Notes: a model not told the origin generated them from the letters alone. 36,879 bases of DNA from Bacteroidales bacterium (GCA_004555955.1 SFJG01000012.1:1-36879), one strand, 5' to 3'. Positions 15,680 through 24,040 are shown, counted from the first letter of the stretch. Program-made: numbers and translations.

Positions 15680-16738
15680 ATGGAATCGGTATCGAAATAT
15701 AAGAACGTGCTGGTGTCGCGGTTTTCGGCACTCGGCGATGTTGCTATGACCGTGCCGGTAATCTACTCGGCATGCCGTTGCTATCCCTCGACGCGGTTCA
15801 TCGTTGTAACCCAGAAAGTAGCCGCCACTCTCTTCGTCAATGCTCCCGCCAACCTGGTGGTTGTACCGGTCGACGTCAAAGGGACGTATCGCGGTGTGCG
15901 CGGCATGTTCCGCCTCTTGAGCGACCTTCGCCGCGACTATCCGATAGACGCCTACGTCGACCTTCACAGTGTGATACGCACCTATGCCCTCGGCTTGGCT
16001 TGTATGCTTCGCGGCATCCCCGTACGTCGCATCCGTAAGGGCCGTAGCGACAAGCGTGCACTGACGCGCCGCAGTCAGAAAGAACTGCATCGTCTCTGCA
16101 CGTCGCGCGACCGCTATTTCGACGTGTTCAAGCGCATGGGATTCGACTTTCCCGAAGCATTCGACTCGATTTTCGACGAGCCTGTCAGTCCGGAGATATT
16201 TGCCGACATCACCGAGGCGAAACGTCCCGGCGAGCGTTGGGTGGCAATCGCTCCGTTTGCCAAACACGTCGGCAAAATCTATCCACCGGAACTGATGAAG
16301 CAAGTTGTCGACACGTTGGCGGCGCGCCCCGACGTGAGGCTGTTTCTCTTCGGCGGAGGCGATGGCGAGCGCGACATTTTGCGCGGTTGGGCAGAAGGTC
16401 GTGCCAACGTGATTTCGATGGCGGAGAAGCGTCACGGCTTCCCCAAAGAACTCGCCTTGCTCAGCCATATGGACGCCGCCATCTCGATGGACTCGGCAAA
16501 TATGCACCTGGCATCGCTCGTGCGCGTGCCCGTTGTGTCGATATGGGGCGCCACGCATCCCTATTGCGGGTTTACCGGTTGGAAGCAGAGCGACGACAAT
16601 GCCGTGCAGCTCGACATGCCGTGTCGTCCTTGCTCGGTGTTCGGCAATCGCCCGTGTCGGCGCGGCGACTATGCCTGCCTCTACGGAATCAAGCCGCAAG
16701 ACATCATCGACCGACTCGACCATGTGTTGGATAAGTAG
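15680..16738 (+). CDS. Glycosyltransferase family 9 (heptosyltransferase-like)
   Basis: 352 residues. The N-terminus shows the GT9 pattern VLVSRFSALGDVAMTVPVIYSA, and the C-terminal domain shows LFLFGGGDGERDIL, MDAAISMDSANMHLASLVRVPVVSIWGATHP and a Cys-rich loop CRPCSVFGNRPCRRGDYAC. GT9 enzymes transfer heptose or related sugars to lipopolysaccharide core. The ATG at 15680 has an AGGCAGG just upstream; a GTG at 15677 is an equal alternative adding one residue. It sits 7 bases after DUF4254 and is clearly co-transcribed. The sugar donor and acceptor are not evident. Confidence 0.88.
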   Translation: MESVSKYKNVLVSRFSALGDVAMTVPVIYSACRCYPSTRFIVVTQKVAATLFVNAPANLVVVPVDVKGTYRGVRGMFRLLSDLRRDYPIDAYVDLHSVIRTYALGLACMLRGIPVRRIRKGRSDKRALTRRSQKELHRLCTSRDRYFDVFKRMGFDFPEAFDSIFDEPVSPEIFADITEAKRPGERWVAIAPFAKHVGKIYPPELMKQVVDTLAARPDVRLFLFGGGDGERDILRGWAEGRANVISMAEKRHGFPKELALLSHMDAAISMDSANMHLASLVRVPVVSIWGATHPYCGFTGWKQSDDNAVQLDMPCRPCSVFGNRPCRRGDYACLYGIKPQDIIDRLDHVLDK

Positions 16739-16760
16739 CCGGAGTTCCCGAAAATATTAG

Positions 16761-16768
16761 TATCTTTG
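16761..16768 (+). promoter_or_regulatory. -7 box for ruvB
   Basis: TATCTTTG, 27 bases before the ATG at 16796. No clear -33 TTG is found at the expected distance. The box excludes a TTG start at 16766. Confidence 0.5.
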
Positions 16769-16795
16769 CCGGAGATACTTCAAACCATCGGACAA

Positions 16796-17818
16796 ATGAG
16801 TGAAGAATTTGATATAAGAAATAGCCGCAACGAAGGCGACCGCGATTTCGAGCGCGCGTTGCGTCCGCTGTGCTTCGACGACTTCAACGGACAGGCAAAG
16901 ATTCTGGAGAATTTGCGCGTCTTCGTGGCAGCCGCCAAGATGCGCGGCGAAGCCCTCGACCACGCCCTGCTTTACGGCCCTCCGGGGCTCGGCAAAACCA
17001 CGCTGAGCAACATCATCGCCAACGAACTCGGCGTGGGCTTTAAGGTGACTTCCGGACCGGTGCTCGACAAGCCCGGCGACCTTGCCGGCGTGCTCACTTC
17101 GCTCGACGAACGCGACGTGCTTTTCATCGACGAAATCCACCGACTAAATCCCGTGGTCGAAGAATATCTCTACTCGGCGATGGAAGACTATCGCATTGAT
17201 ATAATGATAGATAAAGGTCCCGGGGCGCGTTCGGTGCAACTCAATCTGTCGCCGTTCACCCTCGTTGGTGCCACCACGCGTAGCGGACTGCTCACCCCGC
17301 CGCTTCGTGCTCGTTTCGGCATTAATTGTCATCTCGAATACTACGACCACAACGTGTTGCAGTCCATCATACTGCGTTCTGCCGGGTTGCTCAAGGTGAA
17401 ATGCACCTCCGATGCAGCCAACGAAATTGCTCTGCGCAGCCGCGGCACGCCACGTATTGCCAACGCACTGCTACGCCGTGTGCGCGACTTTGCACAGGTT
17501 AAAGGTAACGGAATTATCGATGCCGAAATTGCGCGTTTTGCGCTCGAGGCATTGAATATCGACAAATACGGTCTCGACGAAATCGACAACAAAATTCTCA
17601 CCACCATCATCGACAAATTCAACGGCGGTCCGGTGGGGTTGACCACCATAGCCACCTCGCTCGGCGAGGATGCCGAAACAATCGAGGAAGTCTACGAGCC
17701 GTTTTTGATTAAAGAAGGCTTTATCAAGCGTACGCCGCGCGGTCGCGAAGTGACTCTTCTTGCCTACAACCATCTCAACAAGCGCCCCGCCGGCAAATCC
17801 GGCTCGCTATTCGACTAA
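16796..17818 (+). CDS. ruvB: Holliday junction branch migration helicase RuvB
   Basis: 340 residues, the family's usual length. The N-terminal lead is MSEEFDIRNSRNEGDRDFERALRP. Walker A is GPPGLGKTT near residues 61-69. Walker B is FIDEIHRLN, and sensor segments LVGATTRSGLLTPPLRARFG follow. The C-terminal winged helix contains NGGPVGLTTIATSLGED and IKRTPRGREVT. RuvB hexamers drive branch migration with RuvA during recombination repair. A longer reading from a TTG at 16766 would start inside the -7 box, so ATG 16796 is used. It follows GT9 by 57 bases and has its own promoter element. Two hairpins and a terminator follow. Confidence 0.97.
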   Translation: MSEEFDIRNSRNEGDRDFERALRPLCFDDFNGQAKILENLRVFVAAAKMRGEALDHALLYGPPGLGKTTLSNIIANELGVGFKVTSGPVLDKPGDLAGVLTSLDERDVLFIDEIHRLNPVVEEYLYSAMEDYRIDIMIDKGPGARSVQLNLSPFTLVGATTRSGLLTPPLRARFGINCHLEYYDHNVLQSIILRSAGLLKVKCTSDAANEIALRSRGTPRIANALLRRVRDFAQVKGNGIIDAEIARFALEALNIDKYGLDEIDNKILTTIIDKFNGGPVGLTTIATSLGEDAETIEEVYEPFLIKEGFIKRTPRGREVTLLAYNHLNKRPAGKSGSLFD

Positions 17819-17826
17819 AAGCGGAA

Positions 17827-17873
17827 AACACTTTCGCCTACCCGGTCGCACTAAGGCGCGACCCTACAGTGTT
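17827..17873. repeat. Nested palindromic element downstream of ruvB
   Basis: AACACT (17827) and AGTGTT (17868) form outer arms; GGTCGC (17844-17849) and GCGACC (17858-17863) form inner arms around ACTAAGGC. The roughly 47-bp imperfect palindrome resembles a REP-like intergenic element. Confidence 0.5.
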
Positions 17874-17907
17874 GATTATCAACGAACATAACATACACAA
17901 AAATAAA

Positions 17908-17934
17908 GCGGGGCGCTCCGGTGGGGCGCCTCGC
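17908..17934. other. GC-rich hairpin
   Basis: GCGGGGCGC (17908-17916) pairs with GCGCCTCGC (17926-17934), nine pairs with one G-T wobble, around a 9-base loop. No U-run follows, so it may protect mRNA ends or be part of a repeat rather than terminate. Confidence 0.45.
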
Positions 17935-17951
17935 TAACGGTTGGTTAATTT

Positions 17952-17975
17952 GGAACCTTAGTTCCCGGTTTTTTT
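17952..17975 (+). terminator. Rho-independent terminator after ruvB
   Basis: GGAAC-CTTA-GTTCC (17952-17965) is followed by CGG and seven T (17969-17975). Confidence 0.6.
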
Positions 17976-17989
17976 ACATCGTAGAAAGA

Positions 17990-18021
17990 GTGCGTTGCCG
18001 TTTGATTTTGCGGCAACGCAC
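17990..18021 (-). terminator. Terminator of the large secreted-protein operon
   Basis: The 11-base perfect arms GTGCGTTGCCG (17990-18000) and CGGCAACGCAC (18011-18021) flank a 10-base loop. On the minus strand the hairpin is followed by the T-rich TCTTTCT. It begins 16 bases past the stop of the 1,323-residue gene. Confidence 0.65.
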
Positions 18022-18037
18022 GGAGTTGAAAAATCGA

Positions 18038-21000
18038 TTATCGCATATTTTTGGTTGATATCACTTTTTGTGATGTGCCGTCGCTGTATTTGATGATAAA
18101 TACGCCTTGCCCAACGTTCTGAACGCGTCTGCCCATAAGGTCGTAGATACCGGTGATGGTCTTTGCGACGTCGGCGTCGAGGGTTTCAACAGCGCCTTGG
18201 TCGGGAACAATGCGTACTAAGTAAGCAATCGGACTCGTCTCGTTGTAGCCGATATGGTATAAATTATCTTTAAGTATGATTGTTGCATCAGACGGTTTTG
18301 CAATTTTGCAGTCGACGAGTTCCAGGTATTTTAAATTATAAATATTTTTAGCTGCAACAGTTGAATTTTCAATTCTTAAATTAGAATACGAACCTATGCT
18401 GCCGATAATTTTTTCGGTTGTTTCAATATTTGCATTCCGAATAATCAAATCCGAGTTTTCAATTGTTAAGCCATAATAGTTATCAACCTTCAGAGTACTA
18501 CCTTCATTACCTGTTATGTTGGTTGCACTACCTACAGAGGAGAAGAAACGTATCTCATCTGAACCGGAGTTGAAATAATTGTCGCCCTTGGTCGCGATGA
18601 ATAGTCCGTTTCCACCAATTTTATAAGGTACGATGATGTCTGCCATTGCCGACTTGTCGGAGATGTCTATTTGAGAGTTGTCGAAAGTGAGGACTTGCAT
18701 TTCGGGCTGCCAAGTGACGTTTTGCATTTTAGGAACGATAGTCGCAACGTCGACCGGATTACCGTCGGCAGTTGTCGAAGGCATAAGCACGCCGTTGATA
18801 TACAGACCGGGTTGGTCGAACGGTGAAATCACGAGATTACCTTTGACGAGAGCACCGTTGAGCGCAATGCCATTAAGGCTCTTGTCGTACTGCGCTTTCC
18901 ACGGCGTTTTGACGTAGCCGCCCTTGATATACATATCTCCGAATCCCGAAACGCAATGATTTTCGCTGTTGATATTTGCGATAATGCTTGAGATATACAA
19001 ATCTTTATTTTCATCGAATTCACCCCAAATACCTCTACCTTTTGTTGTGATGTTTAATTTTGAAGAGGTGCCGTATGAACCGACTATGGAAATACGTTTC
19101 GGAGCGCTTTCATAAATAGCGGCGATAGTGTTTCCGCTCGTTGTTTCGGGAGCGCCGAGGTTGAGTGTTGCATCAGATCCTATATAAATATACGAAGAGT
19201 AATCACCTTTTCCGCCATAGCCAATGCAGATTTGACGCGAAAGCACGTTGCAAGTTCCATGGACTCTTATGTAAAAAGAATCATTATTCGGACTGTTGTA
19301 GTCGATGGCATACATCATAGCGTCGCCGGTCGAAATTGTTGCATTTTCGAGCACGAGAGAGTTAAATTTCGGAGAATATCTCACCGAACCTGTCACACCG
19401 TCGATGACGGAAAGGTCGTCGCAGTTTTCGTCGGTAACTTCAATGCCGCAGATTTTCAATCCATAATTGAGTTTATTGAAAACGAGCGGAGCTGTAACGG
19501 CTGTTCCATCGATTGCGTATGTGCCTAATTCTTCGTTGAATGCGGCGTTTTCGGGGCTTACAAGGATAGAGCGAGTGAGGTCAACGGTTGAGCAACCTGC
19601 AATGGTTTGGCTTGTTCCGTCGCCGGTGAACTTGACGCTTGATTTGTTGAGAAACAAAGCGTGACGCATCAAGAATCGTTCCATCGTCAATGCCGAAGTA
19701 GCACCTTTGACCACGACGTTAGCGTTGTTGAAAGTCAATCGTGCGGGGACTTTCATGCCGACGTCGGCTGTTGAAGTAAACGTGAGCACGCCGGGATTTT
19801 CGCCGCCTTCGATGGTGATGTTGAGCGACCTTGAAGCCATGGAGCATTCGAGAGCTGGACCATTCGATTGTATGGTGCAGTCGCCGTCGTAGACGATTTT
19901 CAAATCACTGAGTTCGTCGTTGACCAATTCGATGGCTTTGACGGTCGAGATAAGAATGCCACGCGGTGCGATAGTCGCGTTTTTCAAATACAACGTATGA
20001 GTAACCGGGTTGTAGTTTACGGTTCCCAAGACGTTGCCTTTAGTGTCGCGCAAGTCGGTATAGTTGTTGGCGGTAATTTCAGTGCCGAAGATTTTGAGGC
20101 TCTTGAAGTCGGAAATGCCTATTACGATGGGGTTGGTAACGGCAGTACCGTCGATGGCAACGCTGCCGATTGACTTGTTGTAGGCTGCGCCTGCGGGCGA
20201 AGTGATTGAGACACCGTTGAGCACGAGGTCGCTGAACTTCATAATCGGGCAGTTAGTGCCGTCCGCAGTAGCGGTAACTTCCGCCAAGTCGATAGTGAGC
20301 GGGAATGTCCAGTCGATGTCGCCGAGGAAAGCATATCGACCGATGACGTCGGCTTTACATTTCGAGATGCTGCCGCCGTTGAAAATAGCCATAGCGGGAG
20401 CGTGGTCGCCGCGGATTGTAACGACGTCGGCAGTCGAGTTGCCGCTTACGTTGACTTTCGTATTGGAGGTAATAGCGCCGTTGCTGCCGTAAATGGTGTT
20501 GTTGCCCGAAACGACGATGTTGAAGTCAGTTTCCATAGTTTCGGGAATTTCGATACCTGTAGCATCGTAGGCTTCAGCATTGATGACGGCGTTAGTCATG
20601 TAGAGCGTATTTGTTTCTACGTCGTAACTGACTTTTTCGCCGCTAACGCCTGCGATGGTTGTCAGGTCGGCAGCGTTTTTGCTATTCACTAAAGCGCCGT
20701 TGACTTTGAAGCCGTAGCCTACGGCGTTGTCGAGGACGATTTCGTCGGTTATGAGTTCGCCGTTGAGGCAGAATCCTTTAAGAGTTGGGTCGAAAGCGGC
20801 GCCGATGGGCGAGGAGACAAGAACACCCTCAAGCGTAACGCTTTTTAGACCACCTAAAGCCGGTTGCGCGTTGAAACGACCGCGGAGACGTGCATCGACG
20901 TTTCTCAACAAGATATCTTCGTTGCCTGAACCATTGATGCCCCAATCGCAGTTGAGAATAAGGTTATTCAGCAAAAGAGCATATTTGTTGGTGAATGGTG

Positions 21001-22009
21001 CTTCTTCCAAACGAATCGAGGTAGTGTTAAGAGTTGCGATCATTCCTCCCGAACAGATATTTGAACCGTTGTATTTTTTGAAGAGGATACCGTCGCCTGC
21101 GCTGTTGATGTTGTTAACACCTTGGAGGATGATTTGTATGTCTTCGTTGACGACGATGCCTTCCGTTTCGGGCGCATCGATAGTTATATTGGTAAGGTTC
21201 ATTATCGGCGCATATTTGCGCAAGTCGCTCTTCATTTTGATATTAGCCTCGTCGGCGGTGACGCCGTTGATACGAGTCAAGTCGTCGATATTATACATAT
21301 CTACTTTGGTGCCGGCAATAGTTATGTCGGGCATTTCGTCACCGTAGCAACGTATAATTGTTCGTCCGTAGATGGGAAATCTCAAATGGTCGACCACACC
21401 TTCTTTTTCATACCAATTAGCGTTGGTCGGATAAGTAATAGTCGCTACTGATGGGCTCAAATATCTGAAATTTACAATTGGTTTGGTATATTCGCCTGTT
21501 TTGATATCAAGAACAGCGGCCTCCATCCATAATGATGCACCAAGACTCTCTTTGGTATTATAGATGGCGCGTTGTTTAGTTTTGATGTCGACGAATATGC
21601 TTTTAAGAGTCAGGTTACCTGTTGTTTTTATACCCGACTCGCTGCCCCAATCATCCTGGTTGTTAATTATAAGATAACCGCGATAATCCGGGTCGATGCT
21701 GGTTATTTCCAAGTCTTTTGTGCTACAAAGGCTCGGCACTTTATTAAACCCGTTAATCTTTACGCAAGCGTTTCCATCGTCCGAATCAATCACAATTGGC
21801 ATATTAGTGTCTAAGATTTGAACATTTTCGAGTGTCAGCGTGTTAATGCCGTCCCAATGGACGTGTGGCTCGCCGAAATGGAAATTATTAATGCCATCTA
21901 TTTTGATTTCGCCTGCTTCGGTGAACTCGTAATCACCGATTTTTACCGATGCGGCATAGCCGACCAATGTGGTCAGCAATGCGGTTAATATTAATAATAT
22001 ACGTTTCAT
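18038..22009 (-). CDS. Giant exported repeat protein with a T9SS-type C-terminal tail
   Basis: 1,323 residues. The signal peptide is MKRILLILTALLTTLVGYA. The body consists of about six degenerate modules of roughly 205-218 residues, starting near residues 20, 225, 431, 633, 847 and 1065. Each module opens with a strand such as LKIFGTEITANNYTDL, then IxGVxGxVxYxPxxxxLxLxNATI, then beta-rich stretches. At least four modules are preceded by a linker such as AFNEELGTYAIDGTAV. The pattern suggests stacked beta-helix or beta-solenoid units. The C-terminus, ITGIYDLMGRRVQNVGQGVFIIKY..., matches type IX secretion sorting tails. Carbohydrate or surface binding is possible but not shown. It is the last gene of the operon begun at 23689, 91 bases after the 465-residue gene, with no promoter of its own. 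Confidence 0.75.
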   Translation of the reverse strand: MKRILLILTALLTTLVGYAASVKIGDYEFTEAGEIKIDGINNFHFGEPHVHWDGINTLTLENVQILDTNMPIVIDSDDGNACVKINGFNKVPSLCSTKDLEITSIDPDYRGYLIINNQDDWGSESGIKTTGNLTLKSIFVDIKTKQRAIYNTKESLGASLWMEAAVLDIKTGEYTKPIVNFRYLSPSVATITYPTNANWYEKEGVVDHLRFPIYGRTIIRCYGDEMPDITIAGTKVDMYNIDDLTRINGVTADEANIKMKSDLRKYAPIMNLTNITIDAPETEGIVVNEDIQIILQGVNNINSAGDGILFKKYNGSNICSGGMIATLNTTSIRLEEAPFTNKYALLLNNLILNCDWGINGSGNEDILLRNVDARLRGRFNAQPALGGLKSVTLEGVLVSSPIGAAFDPTLKGFCLNGELITDEIVLDNAVGYGFKVNGALVNSKNAADLTTIAGVSGEKVSYDVETNTLYMTNAVINAEAYDATGIEIPETMETDFNIVVSGNNTIYGSNGAITSNTKVNVSGNSTADVVTIRGDHAPAMAIFNGGSISKCKADVIGRYAFLGDIDWTFPLTIDLAEVTATADGTNCPIMKFSDLVLNGVSITSPAGAAYNKSIGSVAIDGTAVTNPIVIGISDFKSLKIFGTEITANNYTDLRDTKGNVLGTVNYNPVTHTLYLKNATIAPRGILISTVKAIELVNDELSDLKIVYDGDCTIQSNGPALECSMASRSLNITIEGGENPGVLTFTSTADVGMKVPARLTFNNANVVVKGATSALTMERFLMRHALFLNKSSVKFTGDGTSQTIAGCSTVDLTRSILVSPENAAFNEELGTYAIDGTAVTAPLVFNKLNYGLKICGIEVTDENCDDLSVIDGVTGSVRYSPKFNSLVLENATISTGDAMMYAIDYNSPNNDSFYIRVHGTCNVLSRQICIGYGGKGDYSSYIYIGSDATLNLGAPETTSGNTIAAIYESAPKRISIVGSYGTSSKLNITTKGRGIWGEFDENKDLYISSIIANINSENHCVSGFGDMYIKGGYVKTPWKAQYDKSLNGIALNGALVKGNLVISPFDQPGLYINGVLMPSTTADGNPVDVATIVPKMQNVTWQPEMQVLTFDNSQIDISDKSAMADIIVPYKIGGNGLFIATKGDNYFNSGSDEIRFFSSVGSATNITGNEGSTLKVDNYYGLTIENSDLIIRNANIETTEKIIGSIGSYSNLRIENSTVAAKNIYNLKYLELVDCKIAKPSDATIILKDNLYHIGYNETSPIAYLVRIVPDQGAVETLDADVAKTITGIYDLMGRRVQNVGQGVFIIKYSDGTSQKVISTKNMR

Positions 22010-22046
22010 TGTTTTTGATTGTTTTAGTTAGCTAAATTATTAAGAA

Positions 22047-22086
22047 GGTTGCCGAAGCCTATCTCTGAATGGCAGCGACGGCAACC
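22047..22086 (-). other. Intercistronic stem-loop
   Basis: GGTTGCCG (22047-22054) and CGGCAACC (22079-22086) form an 8-bp stem, with a small GCC/GGC inner pair. On the minus strand it lies between the 465- and 1,323-residue genes and is followed by TTCTT. It may attenuate or stabilise the message. Confidence 0.45.
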
Positions 22087-22100
22087 GTTCGGTACAATCG

Positions 22101-23498
22101 TTATTTGAGGTTGTAGTAGCTTGCGTCGGAAGCTGCTTGCATGAAGTAGCGCGAGCCGTCGGGCGACTTGGTGAGCACGGTGTATTGCAACTGACGTTTG
22201 TCGCCGCGTTTAGTCACAGTAGCGCAGTTGAGCACGTAACCAATGATGTTGTAAGGATATTGCGGGTTCTTGAGCGTTCTCCATTTCGATTCGAGATAGA
22301 TAACCTTTTCGAACTTGTCGCCTGCGTATTCTTTGCCGGCTTTAGTGCCAGCAGCCTTGATGGCAGCAGTAACGGCAACGCCCTTAGGCTCGACGATTTC
22401 CGGACCCATTTCAGCATTTAGGTCGTTGTATAGTTCTACGCTTTTGCGCGAGTCGAGCATCATTTGCATTGCACGGATGCTGTTGTCGTCGCGAACGGTG
22501 TCGTATTTGTCGTGCTTCTCGATGAAGTATCTTACCAAAGTTTCTGTCAGCGTGTAGTTGAAATATCTCGAGAAAGCATCACCGTTTTGGTCGTCGATTT
22601 TAGCATTGTATTCCTTTGCGAGTTCAACCATTGTTTCGATAGGCATTAGTTCCATAGCCAAGTTGAAAGCAACGTCAGCGCGCGTTGACGTCATTTTTCT
22701 AAAATTAGCGGGAACCATCTTCGTGTCGGAAACGTATCCTTTAATCGGGTCACTGTAGTTATATTGTCTGCCAATCCACATTGTTTTGTTTTGGCTGTAC
22801 GAGAAAGCGTAAATGTAGAGGATAAAAGCTGTTTTTGATTTCGGGTCGGCAATGTATTGGCAATACCACGGGTTGATGAAAGTTTCGTCGGCGGGAACTA
22901 CGATATTAGGATTCGACGAGTCGATTTCCGCCCAAGCGGGGATAAACGGGTTGTTGTGGTTTCCCGCCAAGTTCTTCTTCATATAAGATAAGAAGAAACC
23001 CAAGCGTTTTTGGTAGTTGTCGCCGCCGAGTTCCCAGAAGAACTTATTGTCGTCGGTGTAGTACGGTTGGTAGAGCGACACTGCTTTGTCGAAGTTTTCG
23101 TAGTAAGCGTGGATGTCGCCTGTCGAGCGAGTGAAGCCGTAGGCAACGTTTGTGCTTGTCGCATCGGGGTCGGCAGCGATTGCTTCGGCGCTCGGCTTGT
23201 AGGTCTTTTTATAGCAGCAAGCGTATTTTTCGTTTGGGTTGGCGAAAGTAGAGTATACTTTAACTTCGCCCGACTCGTTGCCCGACGTGCTTGAGCTGCT
23301 GCCGGAATTAGTGTTTGTGACTGTTGCGCCCGACTTTGCTTTGCGCTTAGCGTCGTTTGCTTTGTCTTTCACGGTCTTTTCGACGGAATTTTTCAATTTT
23401 CCGCCGAGGCCTTTCAATTGAGCATTAGCAGGAACTGCAAATGAGAATAATGCCGTCACCAACAGCATTATGAAGAAAATTTGCGAAAAACGTTTCAT
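22101..23498 (-). CDS. Exported protein of unknown function, 465 residues
   Basis: The signal peptide is MKRFSQIFFIMLLVTALFSFAVPANA. It is followed by a Lys/Ala/Asp-rich amphipathic stretch (LKNSVEKTVKDKANDAKRKAK) and a low-complexity linker of Ser, Asn, Thr and Gly (residues about 58-75). The rest is a globular domain rich in Tyr, Phe and Trp (DIHAYYENFDKAVSLYQPYY, NKFFWELGGDNYQKR, FINPWYCQYIADPKSK). I do not recognise a family. The start overlaps the stop of the 64-codon gene upstream by four bases (ATGA), so translation is coupled. The 1,323-residue gene follows, and the three probably act in one surface or periplasmic process. Confidence 0.75.
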   Translation of the reverse strand: MKRFSQIFFIMLLVTALFSFAVPANAQLKGLGGKLKNSVEKTVKDKANDAKRKAKSGATVTNTNSGSSSSTSGNESGEVKVYSTFANPNEKYACCYKKTYKPSAEAIAADPDATSTNVAYGFTRSTGDIHAYYENFDKAVSLYQPYYTDDNKFFWELGGDNYQKRLGFFLSYMKKNLAGNHNNPFIPAWAEIDSSNPNIVVPADETFINPWYCQYIADPKSKTAFILYIYAFSYSQNKTMWIGRQYNYSDPIKGYVSDTKMVPANFRKMTSTRADVAFNLAMELMPIETMVELAKEYNAKIDDQNGDAFSRYFNYTLTETLVRYFIEKHDKYDTVRDDNSIRAMQMMLDSRKSVELYNDLNAEMGPEIVEPKGVAVTAAIKAAGTKAGKEYAGDKFEKVIYLESKWRTLKNPQYPYNIIGYVLNCATVTKRGDKRQLQYTVLTKSPDGSRYFMQAASDASYYNLK

Positions 23499-23689
23499 AG
23501 AGTAAATAGTTTGATTTTTTTTAATATGTTTCTAAGTCGACGGAAAATCCCGTATCGTTTGCGGTTTTCCTTTATTTGTTTGTATTTCTTTACCCGTTGT
23601 TGGGCTTTTTCTTGCTCAATTAGAAATGCAATGCGACTTTCGATGATGCTTTGCACTTGTTCGGGTGTTAGTCTTGCGGGTCTGCTCAT
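23495..23689 (-). CDS. Small basic helical protein, 64 residues
   Basis: The sequence starts MSRPARLTPEQVQSIIESRI and ends in a strongly basic region (VKKYKQIKENRKRYGIFRRLRNILKKIK). No signal peptide is seen. The first half resembles a short helix of HTH-like character (LTPEQVQSIIESRIAFLIEQEK), but no family is recognised. It is the first gene of the operon; its stop overlaps the next start (ATGA). The promoter and possible operator lie just upstream (23713-23780). Its size, charge and coupling suggest a cytoplasmic, perhaps nucleic-acid- or membrane-binding, partner; this is inference. Confidence 0.65.
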   Translation of the reverse strand: MSRPARLTPEQVQSIIESRIAFLIEQEKAQQRVKKYKQIKENRKRYGIFRRLRNILKKIKLFTL

Positions 23690-23712
23690 GAGCGTGTATA
23701 TTTAATGTGATG

Positions 23713-23720
23713 CAAAAATA
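23713..23720 (-). promoter_or_regulatory. -7 box of the secreted-protein operon
   Basis: On the minus strand TATTTTTG matches TAnnTTTG, 23 bases before the ATG at 23689. The expected -33 region (about 23740-23743) has no TTTG, which suggests that an activator is needed. Confidence 0.5.
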
Positions 23721-23745
23721 ATTCAATCAGTGTCTTTGATAATTA

Positions 23746-23780
23746 CGTTTAAGGAACATCATCTTTCGTTTAAGGAACAT
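23746..23780. promoter_or_regulatory. Candidate activator site: two 14-bp direct repeats 21 bp apart
   Basis: CGTTTAAGGAACAT occurs perfectly at 23746-23759 and 23767-23780, a start-to-start distance of 21 bp (two helical turns). The nearer copy ends three bases from the expected -33 region of the minus-strand promoter at 23713-23720. AraC-family activators typically bind two direct half-sites about 21 bp apart beside the -35 region, and the divergent gene encodes a regulator ending in an AraC domain. Binding itself is inference. Confidence 0.55.
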
Positions 23781-23815
23781 TATTACTAAATAATGACGTT
23801 TTTCGGGGATTTTGG

Positions 23816-23920
23816 GGGTAAGAGGTAAGAGGTAAGAGTTGAGAGGAGAGAGGTAAGAGTTGAGAGGAGAGAGGTAAGAGGTAAGAGTTGAGAGGAGAGA
23901 GGTAAGAGGAGAGAGGTAAG
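23816..23920 (+). repeat. Heptanucleotide repeat array, 15 units, all purine except T
   Basis: Fifteen 7-bp units in strict register. They are built from three words: AGGTAAG, AGTTGAG and AGGAGAG (the first unit is GGGTAAG). The words recur in higher-order blocks such as AGGTAAG-AGTTGAG-AGGAGAG. It sits between the operon promoter and the promoter of the regulator gene, inside the 351-base gap 23690-24040. The remaining bases of that gap hold the promoter/operator elements and a short GC-rich inverted repeat near 23923-23940. Confidence 0.85.
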
Positions 23921-24012
23921 AGGAGCGCCTGCGGCGCCGCTTTCTCTCGTTGTGCGAAATTTTTCTCGAATAATTTATTTAACTGAAATTTCTATAAATA
24001 AATAAATCTTTA

Positions 24013-24020
24013 TATATTTG
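24013..24020 (+). promoter_or_regulatory. -7 box of the hybrid regulator gene
   Basis: TATATTTG matches TAnnTTTG, 20 bases before the ATG at 24041. No strong -33 box is seen. Confidence 0.5.
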
Positions 24021-24040
24021 CGTAAGCGAAAATGATATAG

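Noticed and set aside
15386..16723. 445-codon minus-strand frame opposite the GT9 gene
   Set aside because: His/Arg-rich composition typical of an antisense shadow; the plus-strand GT9 motifs are complete.
16766..16795. TTG start giving a ten-residue-longer RuvB
   Set aside because: The codon lies inside the TATCTTTG promoter box, and the extension is not typical of the family.
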